From assembly GCA_019279435.1 (NCBI GenBank), contig JAAALK010000080.1:86836328-86900327 (forward strand): a stretch of 64,000 bases of DNA. The letters run 5' to 3'. Source of the DNA: Zizania palustris. Lineage: Eukaryota > Streptophyta > Magnoliopsida > Poales > Poaceae. Positions 1-11,880 of the stretch are shown in pieces. Position numbers and translations under genes: made by a program. The notes beneath the pieces are model-generated. The model made no database searches and was not told the DNA's origin. It was given only the letters and a program-made list of their open reading frames with translations. The first letter of the stretch is position 1, and each line of letters starts with the position of its first letter.

Positions 1-1217
1 AGGCTGAAACATCGATTTCTAGTATCCCTAAAACGCTTGATGTACTCAGAGGCATTCTCGTTAGATTTCTGCCTAACAGATGTCAAGTGTGAAAGCCTAT
101 GTTCCGTTTCACCTGTGTAAAAGTAGTCATGGAATTTTCGTTCTAAATCATCCCACGTCTGAAAGGAGTTCGGCGGGAGCGCCGAAAACCAAGTGAAAGC
201 GGTGCCAGATAGCAAGAGAGAAAATAGTCTAATTTTTAGAGCGTCTATCCCGCTAGCTTCTCCACATTGTGCTAAAAATTGACTAACATGCTCTAGTGTG
301 GTTTTGCTACCCTCGCCGTCGAACTTAGTGAATTTGGGGATTCTATAGCCGTGGGGGTAGGGTATTGTATCGAAGTGGTCGGGATATGGCTTACGGTAAA
401 CCCTAACCTAGCCCTTAGGAACGAAGCTGGCGCATTCCCTAAATAGTGTGTGGATCTTCTCCTCTAGGTCATCTTGGCCTGCTACCTGCGCACGTCTCTC
501 ATGCGGGGGTGCAACACGTGGTGGGACGTCGGTGTGTTTTCCATAGGCCTCTTCCCTATGTGCTAGTTGTACGACGTGCTCGGGCCCGGGTACCTGTGCC
601 TGTGGCGTGGGCAGCATGGGCAGGGCTGGCACCAGTGCAGGTGGTGGTGGTGCGTGTTACGCAGTGCTAGTTTGGCTGTAAGCATACTAACTAGTCTCGG
701 CCATATGTGTTGAGGCCGGAGACGTAATTGTCTTGCTAGTGTTACCATCAGTTCTGCTGTACACATGATTTATCGGAGGTACACTAGCGATAGGGATTGG
801 TGGTATGGCCTCAGTAAAGCCGAACCTTCTAAGAGTTGCCTCTACTTGGGAGCTAACTACCGAATCTAAATGGTTGGCTAGCAAAGCGCTAACAGCCTGA
901 TCTACTAATGCGGCTATTTTTTTCTCAATCTCTAAAGAAGATAAACGAGGCGATATGGGTGTTACCTGGATCCGAGCAATGTCGGGGGCGATGATGTCTT
1001 GCTTGATGAAGCATGTGCGTGTCTTGACGTAGCCCCCAAGCATCATGTCTTGGAGCGCCTTCAATTTTGCCTCGATCTCTGCTCTGTCTTCTGCAGCAAT
1101 ATCTTCAAGAGTAGGTGTTAGGATTTTGAAGTTGTCGATATCCGCGCCTCCTATGGTGTCCATTGGAGGTGTAGGCGTAGTAGTCGTTGTAGATGTATCG
1201 GTGGCCGATGTAGACAT
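1..1217 (-). pseudogene. gag: gag of G2a, interrupted by stops, 3' end outside window
   Basis: The start codon at 1217 follows the primer binding site and the N-terminus begins MSTSATD with a Thr-rich stretch. About 176 codons are open to a stop at 687. The same frame then continues to base 1 through further stops near 650 and at 408. Residues around 180-390 match the retrotransposon Gag core seen intact in G2b at 25856-27094, including the FTKFDGEGSK and FTWFSALPPNS stretches. The product would be the capsid-like structural protein that packages element RNA. The nonsense changes make it non-functional. Confidence 0.85.
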
Positions 1218-1240
1218 ACCCTGTCATGTTGGCGTAGCTT

Positions 1241-1259
1241 TTCCCCAGCGGAGTCGCCA
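1241..1259 (-). other. Primer binding site of G2a
   Basis: On the minus strand this reads TGGCGACTCCGCTGGGGAA, seven bases inside the 5' LTR. TGG at the start pairs with the CCA end of a tRNA. The same site with one change is present in G2b. I could not name the tRNA with certainty. Confidence 0.7.
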
Positions 1260-1266
1260 AAAAGTG

Positions 1267-2604
1267 TGTTGACACGAAAACGTGCCCACGCACTTGGGTC
1301 AGTTCGACGATCCAAAAGTGTGCGGATACTTAGGGGCAAACTTAAGCGTAACACAGCACCGACGTCACGTTTCGACTACCCTTAGCTGTGGTAAGGGGGT
1401 GGAGTCGCCAGGCAATCAGATCACACAAAATAATCCAATTAGCTGAAAGAAATATATTAAACAGAATAAATTAGCAAACCGGTCGGAGCATGTCTGCTTC
1501 GAAGTATGGCGCAAAGAGGGTCACCGAAGTATACCTTCGGTGTCTGATGCGAAGTGTCCCGCCGAAGGGTACCTTCGGCATTCGGACTGATCTGGTTGAA
1601 GATGAACTCCAAACGGATCTAGACGCGACAATCACCTCCAAATAGCGGGGTTCGCCGTGAAGTCTCCGATACAGTAAGATGCAGAGTAAGGACCCGAGCA
1701 TGACGCGTGAGCGCGACTTCGTCCGGAGCAGAGTACGAGCATGGCGAAGCCTGTCGTGATGAAGTCTGTTGGCGAAGCGTGTGGTCGAAGCAATTCGTCT
1801 CGCCGAAGGGTGTTCTGGCGACCTCTGAAACCAATCTCTCAGCTCCGAACACCTCCGACGAAGTAGCTCCGTACATAGGTAACCTGCAGCAGATAAGATT
1901 TGAAGTACTAATTCGGCCTGAGGACTGAATTCTGCTAAGTGTTGCACTAGTGGAGAAGGTAGCAATCTGTTACGCAGATTAGCGGATACTTCACAGGCGA
2001 AGTAATAAGGCGATAGCAATCTATTACGCAGATTAGCGGATACTTCACAGGCGAAGTAACAAGGCGATAGCAATCTATTACATAGATTAACAGATACTTC
2101 ACAGGCGAAGTAACAAGGATTACCACTATTCCAAAGTGGTCGTCGGAGGGCTTCCAAGCAAACCCACGAAGAGTACAGAAAGGTAAAGATAAAGTAAATG
2201 CGATCAAAGCTAGGGCTTTGTGGTTGATTTGTGTTGGGGGCCTCTGAACTGGCTTCGCCTCTATATTTATTGGGGCTAAACCTCTGATCTAATTTTCTAT
2301 AATTCAGCTGAATAGAGATAAAAACTTAGCCGGAATAGTGCCTAACTCTATATCTGCCAAAGTGGGCCTTTGGCCAGGCCCATCGAAGCCTGCTCTTCGA
2401 GCCGAAGCTTCGGTGGCATGGGCCTCCGAAGGCTTCCTGGCCGAAGGTCGTGGGCTGGCTGGAAGCTTCCGAAGCCCATAGCCCAATGGTCCTTCGGCCC
2501 TGTAGGGCTTCGGCCTAACCCGGGACATGTGTATTTTTGGCCCAAATTACCAAACTTGATATTTTGACAATCTTAGCCATTGATGCCATTTTTTGCTATC
2601 AACA
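1267..2604 (-). repeat. 5' LTR of G2a (1338 bp)
   Basis: The ends are TGTTGA and TCAACA in plus-strand reading, the usual short inverted termini. It aligns along its length with the LTRs at 18199-19481 and 27134-28181. It contains three copies of a 54-bp tandem unit where the other LTRs have two, and a TTTATTGGGGC stretch near 2265 where the others have a TATA box, so its promoter may be decayed. Confidence 0.92.
1960..2118. repeat. 54-bp tandem repeat in the G2a LTR, three copies
   Basis: Units start near 1960, 2014 and 2068. Each contains ACTTC-acaggc-GAAGT, a short inverted repeat that could form a hairpin. The G2b LTRs have two units (about 18856-18960 and 27826-27930), so copy number varies between LTRs of one family. 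Confidence 0.85.
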
Positions 2605-3321
2605 ATAGCATTAGATCCGAATGAGGACGGAGAAGAGGTAGATCAAAAGGAGTCCCAGAGCATGATCGGCTCCCTCCTCTACCTGACAACTACGAGGCCG
2701 GACATACACTTCACAGTATGTCTGTGTGCTCGTTTTCAAGCTTCTCCAAGGGCTTTGCATCGACAAGCGGTAAAATGCATACTCATGTATCTCGAACATA
2801 CCCTTGAATTCGGTATTTGGTATTCTGCATCTTCATCATTATGTCTTAGAGGATTTTCATATGCAAATTTTGCTGGTTGTATAATTGATAGGAAAAGTAC
2901 CTCCGATACTTGTCATTTTCTAGATTCTTCACTTGTTTGTTGGTCGTCTCGCAAATAGTCTAGCATTGCGCAGTCCACAGTTGAGGCTGAATATGTTGCT
3001 ACAGCTAGATGTTGTGCTCAGATTTTGTGGATGGTTTCCCCTTTGCGGGATTTTGGGTTGAATTATAAGAGTGTTCCAATTTTCTATGATAACACTTGTG
3101 TCATTAGTATAGCAAACAACCCAGTTCAGAATTCCAGAACCAAACACATTGATGTGAGATATCACTTTCTGAGAGACCACAATGAGAAAGGTGATATTGA
3201 ACTTCAATATGTTGATACCCAGAACAAGCTTGTCGATATCTTTACCAAACCCATTGATGCTTCTAGATTTGCTTATTTGCATGGGGAACTTGGTATTTGT
3301 CATCCCTATGGCATTTTGTGA
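2605..3321 (+). pseudogene. pol: copia polyprotein C-terminus (end of RT and RNase H) of S1
   Basis: The frame reads ALDPNEDGE..SMIGSLLYLT..RPDI, the conserved end of the copia reverse transcriptase. It is followed by the RNase H with DRKSTSDTCHFL, VEAEYVATA, NPVQNSRTKHIDVRYHF and a C-terminus FTKPIDASRFAYLHGELGI. RNase H removes the RNA strand during reverse transcription. The region is open except for a TAG at 2956-2958 in place of a Gln codon (SSRK*SS). The N-terminal part including the YVDD site is missing because G2a inserted here. The homologous region of S2 is at 62304-63490. Confidence 0.9.
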
Positions 3322-4210
3322 GGGGGAGCATGCTTTATTTTGTTTGCATAAGCTTTTATCATAAGAGTGATTGCATCTGTATATTCTGCTTAAGTATGGC
3401 TTTATATAATTGTCATAATCATGTTAGCTCAGCTCTTGTTAATATGTATATTTTCACCTTGAGCGTTATTTTAATTTGAAAAATTGAAAACATGATCATT
3501 GCTTAGTATGGATCTACCATGTGTAGGCTGATTGCTTTACCTATCTTTTACATACCTGGTAGCTGAAATCATTTTCTCTTGGATGCAAACATGGAACTTG
3601 AACATTTCAATGCTTTTCATGGAAATCTCATATTGGAATTTGATAAAAATCATAAAATTGATATCCATGACTTTTGTGCTAAAATTGAAAAGATCCAGGA
3701 GGGTTTGTCTTGTCATACTATCTTTATTCTAAACTGCTTACCATAGCACTTTGGTATGAACTAGGATATTGTAGTGTTTGCAAAAATCACTACTTTAAGT
3801 TTCCGACAGTCTTTTCTTAACCTAGGCTTCACTTGATTGGTTAGCATAAGGTTGACAAGCAAATAACCTCTAGCACTAAAAGAAAAAGGAAACTAAAAGC
3901 ATGAAAATAGTGCATATCAAGTTTGTTGAAGCTCCTTGTTTCTAGATATGCTTTACTAGGTAGATATTTGCTAGCTTTTGCAGTTTATCCTTATCGTGTC
4001 TAGATTGCTAATCTAAGCGGTGATGCTTTTATTTCCAAAAAACTAAAAATGAATTGCTTAAAATTGTAAATTGGATTTTATTGATCAGAGCTGAGCACAT
4101 ATATGTTTAAGACACTTATGATTGTCATATATTTGAGTTATATGTACTTGCATTTAGTATATTTTAGAAGCTTTGCATCATTATATTGCTCCTTGATTCT
4201 TGCATTGCCA
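3322..4210 (+). other. AT-rich non-coding 3' region of copia S1
   Basis: No coding frame of interest. The region lies between the RNase H stop and the polypurine tracts, as in S2 on the other strand (61425-62303). The first polypurine stretch, TGAGGGGGAGCA, follows the stop codon directly at about 3320. Confidence 0.7.
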
Positions 4211-4479
4211 AAGGGGGAGAGACATAAAAGGGAGAGAAATCACCCCAAAGGGGGAAAATGGCTTTTCTGATGTTGTGGCTAAGGGGGAGAATTTTCCAAA
4301 GGGGAACTTTTGCGTGGATTTTATCTTCGAAGGGGGAGAAGAAAAACGGAAGACTCCATTTTATATCAAGTGACATGCTTTGGCTCTTTTTTGAGTTTTT
4401 ATGGTCACTTGTGTGCTAAAAATTTAAATTTTTCTTGAATTTGAATTTGGATTGTCAATGCACTCATCAAGGGGGAGAT
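4211..4479 (+). promoter_or_regulatory. Array of polypurine tracts upstream of the S1 3' LTR
   Basis: AAGGGGGAGA-like tracts occur at about 4211, 4246, 4281, 4298, 4330 and, at the LTR border, 4469-4479. The last primes plus-strand DNA synthesis. Multiple conserved copies of this motif before the 3' LTR are a described hallmark of Sireviruses. Confidence 0.85.
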
Positions 4480-5042
4480 TGAGAAACCAAGTTGAGATGT
4501 GCCTTGGTTTCAGTCTGTGATGAGTGATTGACAAGTGCCCTTCTGGATGAAGGGGTCCTCTCCGAAAGAATTCAGATGTCTCTACCAAAGGGGTTTAGTA
4601 GATGTTGGCTGCAAAAGTATGGCTATCGAAGGAGTTCGGCAGAATACATTTCAGAGTTTTTACCGTAGGGTTCGGTACTTTTGTGGTGCACCGGAGTGTG
4701 CACTAGAGGGTGTTTTACCTAGAGAGGCCTTTGGGTATCAGAAACACTTGGTTTCTTGATGATGTGTGCAAGTGACTTCGGAGGCAATGGGATGGTCATC
4801 ATAGTAGGTGACTTGGGTCAAGCAGAGAACTTGATGCCGAACAAGCGGAGAGCTAGGTGCCGGAGGGTCACGGAGGCTATGTGAAGTCAAGGTCGGTCCT
4901 CGGGTCAAGGTGCGCTAATCGAAGGAAGCAAGAGCAAAGGAGGACTCCGTATGAAATACCTCGAGGCAAAGTCCTTGGTGGTGAGGCACTTCGAAGGGGT
5001 GCTCCGAAAGGAAGCTTTTCGAAGGTTGGTCGATAAAGTCCT
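4480..5042 (+). repeat. 3' LTR of copia S1, left part
   Basis: The LTR starts TGAGAAACCAAG right after the polypurine tract and matches the start of the S2 LTR (complement of 61040-61179). It is broken at 5042 by G1a and resumes at 45234. The joined LTR is about 1.93 kb. Confidence 0.9.
5038..5042. repeat. Target site duplication of G1a, left (GTCCT)
   Basis: GTCCT immediately precedes the 5' LTR and is repeated immediately after the 3' LTR at 45229-45233. A perfect 5-bp duplication 40 kb apart shows that both LTRs belong to one insertion. Confidence 0.93.
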
Positions 5043-5536
5043 TGTTGGGGGGAAATACTTCATCCCCAGGGCTTTTAAGATCAGTAGGAAAAGACAATTT
5101 ATCAGCATCAAAACAGAAGTTCATCTCCAAGTTGATGAAGTTTCTGAGCCGAAGGGTAGTTCGAAGCATCGATTCGAAGGTATCCTCCGAAGGCTCCGAC
5201 GCTACAGTGGAAAACAGCAAGACTGACGAGACGTCTGCCTTATCTATCCTCTCTAGCTAGATTTTACTATTTTAGCCCTATTCGGGGTACTGAATAGTTT
5301 CCACTATGTCGGTTGTAACTGACGGGTAAAAAGGTCTTTTTCTTAGAGTTTTTACCTATAAATACCCCCCTTCTCACCCTGTAATAGGCATCGAATATTC
5401 AGATATTCAATACACAGCTTCGAACTACTTCGAGCTATTATCCAATTCGAAGGCTTGAGATAGTTCGCTTCACAAACTCATTGTTTGTTAGTTCTTAATC
5501 TTAGAGAACCTGTTAGCGTAATCTTTTACGCCAACA
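5043..5536 (+). repeat. 5' LTR of G1a (494 bp)
   Basis: Termini are TGTTGG and CCAACA. A TATA box (TATAAATA, 5357-5364) marks the likely start of the genomic RNA. The 3' partner at 44735-45228 has the same length. Confidence 0.94.
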
Positions 5537-5538
5537 GT

Positions 5539-5556
5539 TGGCACCATTAGTGGGGA
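5539..5556 (+). other. Primer binding site of G1a
   Basis: TGGCACCATTAGTGGGGA, two bases inside the LTR. Related sites follow the LTRs of G1b (TGGCGTCGTACGTGGGGA) and G1c, and N1 has one too. The tRNA is not assigned. Confidence 0.75.
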
Positions 5557-5742
5557 GCTTAGTTCTAAAAGCTAGTTCTCCGCCGCTGACTGCACTACGA
5601 AGAGCACTTACGGAGGGAGCTTCGGAGTCTCAAGATTCTGTGCACCCTTCGGTAAGGGGCTTCCTAGTGCAGGTCGAAGGCCTTTCCTCGCCTTCCCAAA
5701 CCAGCCAAAGTTTTCGGTCTTTGGACCCTAACTTCATTAGCC

Positions 5743-7204
5743 ATGCCTCCCAAGCGGATTCTAGCCACAGATCCTCCCCGAAGGTCCCCTCGGACCAACG
5801 GTGCAGGACCCTCAGTCATTCCACCAACCCCGAAGGGGTCCCCAGACCTCGAACTCCCAGAGGTCCCCAAGCACCTCCCTCGGTGCTCCGAACTAACTAC
5901 CTCAGTTCCCAAGACCTGGAGATCCCCTCCGGAGGAGATGAAGACCTTCCTGAGGACGTGGCTACCCAAGTAGCACGACTTCAGGAGGAGGTACCAAGGT
6001 GGAGGCAAGAGGCTGCTGGTCTACTTCGCTCTCAAGCCTTCACTCATGCTCCAGAATTGCCTCAAGACAACGGCCCTGGTAACCATCCTGAAGTTCTTCA
6101 AGTCCCAGAGGAAGCCGAGAATGCATCCTTCGATGATGTGTCTATGTTGCATCCAGACTTACAGAAAGTGCCCTTTGACCCCAGGTTCAAGGCCTCGAAG
6201 CTGCACAAATACTCCGGTGGGTCTGACCCCAAGGAATTCTCTCGTTCATATGCCTTGGCGATAGAAGCGAGCGGAGGGGTGTGTAAGACAATGGCGAAGT
6301 GTTTCCACCTCACACTGGAAGGTGTGGATCTCCTATGGTTCTGGTCTCTAAAGCCAGGATCGATCAAGTCTTGGGAGCAGCTAAAGAGGAAGTTCGTAGG
6401 TAACTTCCAGGGTACGTTTGTAGCCCCGATGTCGACCGAAAGTCTGTTCCAGGTGAAGCAGCAAGCAGGGGAGACGCTTTAGGAGTATTTCTCATGCTTC
6501 GCCCACACCAAGTCTCAGATCAAAGGCTTGTCTACCTCTTCGGTAGTCGATGCCGCTTGTGAAGGGGTGTTGAACCCAAATCTCCTCAGCAAACTTCACC
6601 GGAAGTTGGTTTCATCTATAGCACAGCTGATGGCATACTTCGAACAGTATGCCAAGGAAGAGGAAGGTTGCCTCCGAAGAACCACAACACCTGCCACCAG
6701 CCCTTCGAGAAGTGAAGACGGAGCCTGAAGTCCCAACCTCTCTGCAAGCCCCTCTTGATAATCGCTTCAATGATCATAGGTGGGGAAAGAAACACTTCTG
6801 GTCCGAGGTGTTAAATATTGCACCCTCCACCCCGAAGATGCCTATCAACATTCAACGGGCGCAAGGTTACAAGGCTGGTACCTTGAAGCCCCAAGAGAGA
6901 GTGGCTGGCAGGCGCCAAAGCTTCTTCGGTTGTGTGCATGGCGAGAATAGAAGCCATGACACGAAAGATTGCAAGTCCGTATTAACCCTTCGGGGTGAGT
7001 ACCTAGGACGAAGCTCAGGGCGAGGTAATCAGATTGAGCCCCTCCTACAGTGCGTTCGGAGCCTATGCAAGTCGTGGCTCGAGCCAGCAACCTCGAAGCA
7101 CCGATGCAGCTCACGGTGGCCAACATTATGCCACCACCGAAGCAGGAAGATCCCCAAGATCACGGCAAGCGAGTGGTCCTGCCCATCTTCGAAGGGGGAC
7201 CCTC
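5743..7204 (+). pseudogene. gag: gag of G1a, frameshifted and interrupted by N1
   Basis: The start MPPKR is shared with G1b and G1c. After a basic, Pro-rich linker the frame is lost by one base: the C run near 5829-5832 is one shorter than in G1b. The body continues in the next frame with a coiled segment (VARLQEEVPRWRQEA) and the Gag core SASKLHKYSGG to FQGTFVAPMSTESLFQVK. A TAG replaces an Arg codon at 6480. A degenerate zinc-knuckle (C-x2-H..H..C type, CVHGENRSHDTKDC) lies near 6930-6975. The sequence ends at the N1 insertion, beyond which protease follows at 14206. Confidence 0.88.
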
Positions 7205-7209
7205 GGTAT

Positions 7210-8114
7210 TCTAGCAATTGTGTTAGCTACAACATAGGTTTTGTATGTGTGTGTATGGTGTGTAAAATGAACCTCGAAGGGTTCTCTCAGAAGGAGAAAA
7301 GATTTATACTGGTTCGGACCTCCCCTAAGGGATAATAGCCCTACATCCAGTTTGTGGTGGATTTGGCATAATATGCCTCGGTGGAGTCTAGTGAGTTCTA
7401 GGGTTCTCATGGCCCTGCAGGAGTTAAAACTATTACAAGGGCTTGGCCCTACTTTTATAGGCACGCAGGCCAAAGGAAAAGACCTAAATGCCCTCTATAA
7501 TTCATAGGCTTATAGGGGCAAAAAGGTAAAAAAGGGCTAGTCTACTATACAAAGTGCTTTACAACTTTACAGATGTGTCAGATAAACGTCACTTCTACAC
7601 TGTAGCGAGGTACAAATATCTTCTGGGTTCGGAGTAGGGGGCGGAGTAGGGGTCGGAGCTCTTCAGGCGGAGGCCACAAAGAAGGCTTCGAAGAACACTC
7701 CGAAGTGGGCTTCGAAGTATACTCCGTATTGAACTCCGAACTGGGTTCTTGGAGACTTAGCTTTGAATCAGCTGAGAGTCTAGAGACTGGCTCTGGGATC
7801 TCCGAAAGGAGATCGAAGGTTAACTTCGAACAAAGCTCGGAGGTTAACTCCGAAGTTAGCCTGGAGGATAACTCCGAAACTAGCCTAACACTTGGCTTCT
7901 GGCAAACTTCAAAGGGATCTTGGAGGATTCGCTCAGTAGGACTCCAAAAGGGGTTCGGAGGCCTCGCTCCAGAGGGCTCTGAAAAGAACCTTGGGTCTTA
8001 GAAATAACTTCACCAGATAGGGGCATGCTTCGACAGTATCGGGCTCCGGGTCGAAGGCCGTCGGAGGTTGACGTCATTTTTCCCCAGTTTAAGGGAAAAC
8101 TTATTCCCCCAACA
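7210..8114 (-). repeat. 3' LTR of N1 (905 bp)
   Basis: It matches 13243-14199 and ends CCCCAACA. The outer terminus reads TC where the partner has TG, a point change. It lacks a segment of about 45 bp found at about 13631-13675 in the partner. A TATA-like TTTTATA (complement TATAAAA) lies at 7453-7459. Confidence 0.9.
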
Positions 8115-8135
8115 GTAGCCCCTCGCTTTTAGGCC
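8115..8135 (-). other. Polypurine tract of N1
   Basis: On the minus strand this reads AAAAGCGAGGGGCTAC directly before the LTR start TGTTGG. The same AGGGGCTAC border occurs at the 3' LTRs of G1a, G1c and G1d, linking N1 to the G1 lineage. Confidence 0.8.
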
Positions 8136-8409
8136 TTCGGGACGAAGGGGTGCGTGCGCCCTTGGGACAAATGACAGTAAAAAAATGGCAACTTCAGAGA
8201 AGACAGGCCTTCAGAGCTTGGACCGAAGGCAGCTTCGACTTGCGCAGGTAATAATTGCCTGCCTCAGCTATTAGAACGACCTCGGGGAGATCAATTGACT
8301 TCGCAACGACTATAAAATTGACCGTTACAGTGTGCCAGTTCGCTTTAGCTTTGCAGGAGGCCCACCTGTCAGTGGCCTCGGCAGGGGAACCGTCGGGATT
8401 TTTACCACC

Positions 8410-8417
8410 TATAAATA
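8410..8417 (+). promoter_or_regulatory. TATA box of the N1 antisense gene
   Basis: TATAAATA lies about 150 bp before the ATG at 8563 and is outside the LTRs. Equivalent boxes precede the antisense genes of G1a, G1b and G1c at similar distances. Confidence 0.65.
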
Positions 8418-8562
8418 GGGGTTTACCGCCACGGCTTCGACACACCTCTCATTTGTTTTATTTTCAACGCCTTGCATCCTTCGCTCTCTTCTCCTCCTCC
8501 CTAGCTTCGCGCGGAGCACCCTTTGCGAGCCTTAGCGCCCTTCGCATCTAAGCTCCACAAAA

Positions 8563-11500
8563 ATGCCGAAGAAAGTTGCTTCGAAGGCTTTGGCCTTGGG
8601 CTCGAGCTCGAGCTCCTCCCAAGCGCAGGCAGCGGCTGTAGCGGCAGCGAAGCCTACAGTGAGGTGGTTGGGGCCGAGGGATCTTCGGTCGCCATCAGAT
8701 AAGTTCGAGCAAACCTTGGAGATGAGGGCTTCGATCTCGACAGAGGAGTTTGTCCGAAGGGCCTACGCGGGGAAGATATCATCGAAGATCCAACTTCGGG
8801 TGCCGGAGAAGTCGGAGGCCATACCAAGGCCTCGGGCTGATGAAGTGGTGTTGTTCGAGGCTTTCTTCGAAGCCGGCCTCGGATTGCCAGCTGTGGAGAT
8901 GCTGAGTGAAGTCTTGAAGGCTTACAACCTCGAGCTTCCTCAACTGTCACCCAACGTCGTGGCGAGGCTAGCGGTGTTTGAATGGGCCATGAGGGCCGAA
9001 GGCTGTGAAGGGTGCGCCGACGTCTTTGTAGCCCTTCACGACGCCAACTGTCAGCCGAAGCCGAGGGAGGGTGCAGACCACGTCAAGAGGGCGTTGGCCT
9101 TTAGAAGTGCTAACTTCCAGCTTCGGAGGGAGTACCAAGATGCCTTCCCAGCGAGGGGCACCAACAGCAAATGGTACTCGAGGTGGGATCAAGAGTGGTT
9201 CTATGCTTCCGTTGGGGCAAACTCTCCCCTTCGGAGTTCCAATGCGCTCATCTCTTACCGGCGCGAAGGCATGGTGAAGACGAGCCCAGACACCCTTCGC
9301 TCGAGGATCCTGCTTCTTCGGAGGGTGGCTTCAAAGATGAGCATGAGGGATCTCGCGGAGGAGTTTATCACACTTCGGCTCAGCTCCCTTGCACGCTCTT
9401 GGCCGGAGGGCCTCTTCTAACCTTTGGGCCTAGGGGGCCTAAACAAGGTGGCAACAGAACGCCTTGGTAAGACTTCGAAGCCTTTTCACTTTCATACATC
9501 GCCAAATAACTTTATCCTGACTTGGAATCTTGATGAAACCGCTCTTGAAGTGAGGACTCTAGAGGAGGCAATTATGGCGGCGGAGTGTGTTGTCGGAGCC
9601 CCGACACCTGAGGAGCAGGCCCAACGGCTTGCTCTGGTGGGGACTTAGGAGCACTGGAATAGAGTGTGGACCCTGCTTGGCGTCGAGGGGGTCCAGGCTC
9701 TGCCAAACTTCTCCAACCTTGTACCCTCGGCAACTGGCTCCAAGAGGAAGAGGGTGGACGACGACGAGCCCGAAGCTTCGAAGGCTCGGTCGGAGGTCCC
9801 AGCGACTGAAGCCTCCACACCATAGGAGGCAACGGTCGCGAACCCTGAAACCGGAGCGGAGTCAGCAGGGGCTCCGATAGCAGCTAACGAGGTGGTGGCG
9901 AAGGCTTCGACAACGACTTCGGGAACGGAGGTTGAGGCGCCAGCTTCGCAGCAAAAGGACTGGGGTGCACTCATCGACCCCTCCACCTTCGAAGAGATCT
10001 CCAATGAAGGTAAACACTTTAAACATACTTCTGTTTTCATATGAGGATATTGACTTGAACATTTTTGCAGAAGATGATGCCGGTGCGAGGTCCACCACAC
10101 CGAAGCCAGCGGAGGCCTCTGGCAGCAGCAACATTAGTAGCAGCAGCAGCTCGAAGTCCGATAGCTCCTCGTCTGAAGAAGACGAAGGCAACGGTCGCGA
10201 TGAAGGGGACCCTCGAGACGACGAGCACGTCGAGGTGGTGGACCAGAGCCTGGCTCCGCCGAAGCCTGTGACGGAGGTTGAGGTGGAGGAGATTGTCCGG
10301 CCTCTGCAGCCAAAGGGGGCCGTGAAGGAGGCGGACATCCATGACTTTCATGAGGGCTGCGAGGCTGCAGAGGCAGGAGGCTTGGTGGCTCAACTCAGCC
10401 ACTCGAGCCCCATGGACCTCTTCATAAATGCAAACGAAGCCCTCATCCAGGTGAACGGAGGCCTACACAGCCTTAGAGTCATGCTTGCTCTTCAATCTAC
10501 ACTTATGATTTTCTTGAATTCTTTCAGGCCTTCGCACTGAATGCTGCAGCATCAACTTCTACGGACAGGTGGATGACGCGCTTGGCGGAGGAGAGGGACG
10601 CCCTCTGATGCGAAGTCTCGGTGGAAGCCGAGAAGCGAAGGCGGGCCGAAGCCTCATTGGAGATGGCGAGGGCCGAGGCCGACAAGGCGAGGGAGGTCTT
10701 GGCCTCAGAGACCGACAAGTTCCGAGTGGACCTTCGAGCTGTGGAGGATGCCAGAGCTCAGCTGGCAGAGGAGAACTCCAAGCTTCACCAAGCCGGCCAC
10801 TACCTTCAAGACTTCATCATTGCCAACGTTGATGAAGCCACTCTGAGCTTGATCGAGGTCCTTGAACAAATAGGGACCGAGTGTCGGGCTCCAGACTTTG
10901 GCCTTCAGGACACAATTGGAGACCGCGTCGATTTCTTGAAGGTGGTGGCTGCGATGGCGGAGCAATCCCTAAAGTGCTTCGCCTTGATGGCCAGCCGAGT
11001 GGCGGGTCAAGGAGTGTTGCAAATGCTTCAAGATGGGGGGTGCAACCACCTCGAAGCAGCGACCTCGGTGACTCCAGTGGCCTTCGGAGGCCAGCACTTG
11101 GTGACACCTCCGGTAGACGTCCGTGGAGCCTGGCGCCGCCTTCAGGAGCCTTGGATGGACCAAGGCTGTGAAGCAGTCCTCGAACTCCAAAAGGCCATCC
11201 GCCTTCGCCGAGCCAGGGCACAAGCCTCACCAGCTCAGCCTTTGACGTCGGTGCCTCCGCCTCCGAAGGTGTTGATCTCCTTAGGATCCTTGTAATTCTT
11301 AGTTGTAGGCTTATAAAAACTTATCAGTTTATTAATATAAATGCGGGGGTACTTTATACCTGCCCAGGCTCATCCTTCGAATGTTGACCTCGAAGTACTT
11401 GAGGACTTTGAAGAACTTCGCCAATTATGGGTGGTCCTCGAAGTAGCTAGGTCCGAAGGCCACCCTCGGTTCAAACTTCTAAGGGGGCCTAACGGCGAAG

Positions 11501-11880
11501 CCATCTCCGAAGTAGCCCAGGAGCTGCTGGCTACGGTGAAGACGGAGCCCCTTCGGAGTTCTTCCTCCTCACCAGACTTAAGCTGCTTCGAGGTAGACTC
11601 ACTTGGTGAGGGGGTATAGCCTTCGAATATGGCTCTGGCAAGCGATGAAGCTTTAGACTTCTCTGCCTTTGACACGGCACCGCCTGTCTCATAGACTTGG
11701 GCAAACCTGCAAAGTGGAAGACGAGGTCTGTGGGCTTCGGGACGTGGACGAACTGGACGTGGGAGAGCAGGCTCCGATGAGGCTTTGTCCAGCCGAGGGG
11801 GCCCTGGCCGAAAGAAGAGCAAGTGAGGGTCGGGGCCTCGAGCTCGCTTTTTCTTAGGCTTAGACACATACTACTCATAA
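8563..11880 (+). pseudogene. Multi-exon antisense gene of N1 (gypsy-type accessory protein)
   Basis: The start MPKKVASK is followed by an Ala/Ser-rich leader and the family core (DEVVLFEAFFEAGLGLP..LPQLSPNVVARLAVFEWAMRAEGCEG), which I relate to the plant family annotated as putative gypsy-type transposon protein. GT-AG introns are visible at 10010-10070, 10451-10527 and 11269-11367. Intron 1 has a possible donor at 9467, but its acceptor is not resolved. An acidic Ser-rich exon precedes a coiled-coil exon (10528-11268), and the last exon starts at 11368. The end RFFLGLDTYYS matches the other copies. Stops at 9418, 9646, 9823, 10607 and 11617 inactivate it. The function is unknown. Confidence 0.82.

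Larger units (their letters stand above)
1..2604 (-). mobile_element. Ty3/gypsy Tat-type element G2a, 5' part (gag + 5' LTR)
   Basis: The order from right to left is 5' LTR, primer binding site, gag, and the element leaves the window at base 1. It is collinear with the better preserved G2b copy (18199-30318), so pol and the 3' LTR should lie to the left. The right end (TCAACA) abuts copia RNase H coding sequence at 2605, so G2a is inserted in copia S1. The next five bases, ATAGC at 2605-2609, would be the target duplication, but its partner is outside the window. Confidence 0.9.

Noticed and set aside
1471..2207. 228-codon frame on the minus strand in the G2a LTR with repeated CYFACEV units
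   Set aside because: It is the translation of the 54-bp LTR tandem repeat (54 is a multiple of three), and similar frames occur in each G2 LTR; no start context or homology.
5538..5742. Gag of G1a starting directly after the LTR at 5538
   Set aside because: There is no ATG there; the conserved MPPKR start at 5743 is shared by three copies, and the upstream open frame is fortuitous.
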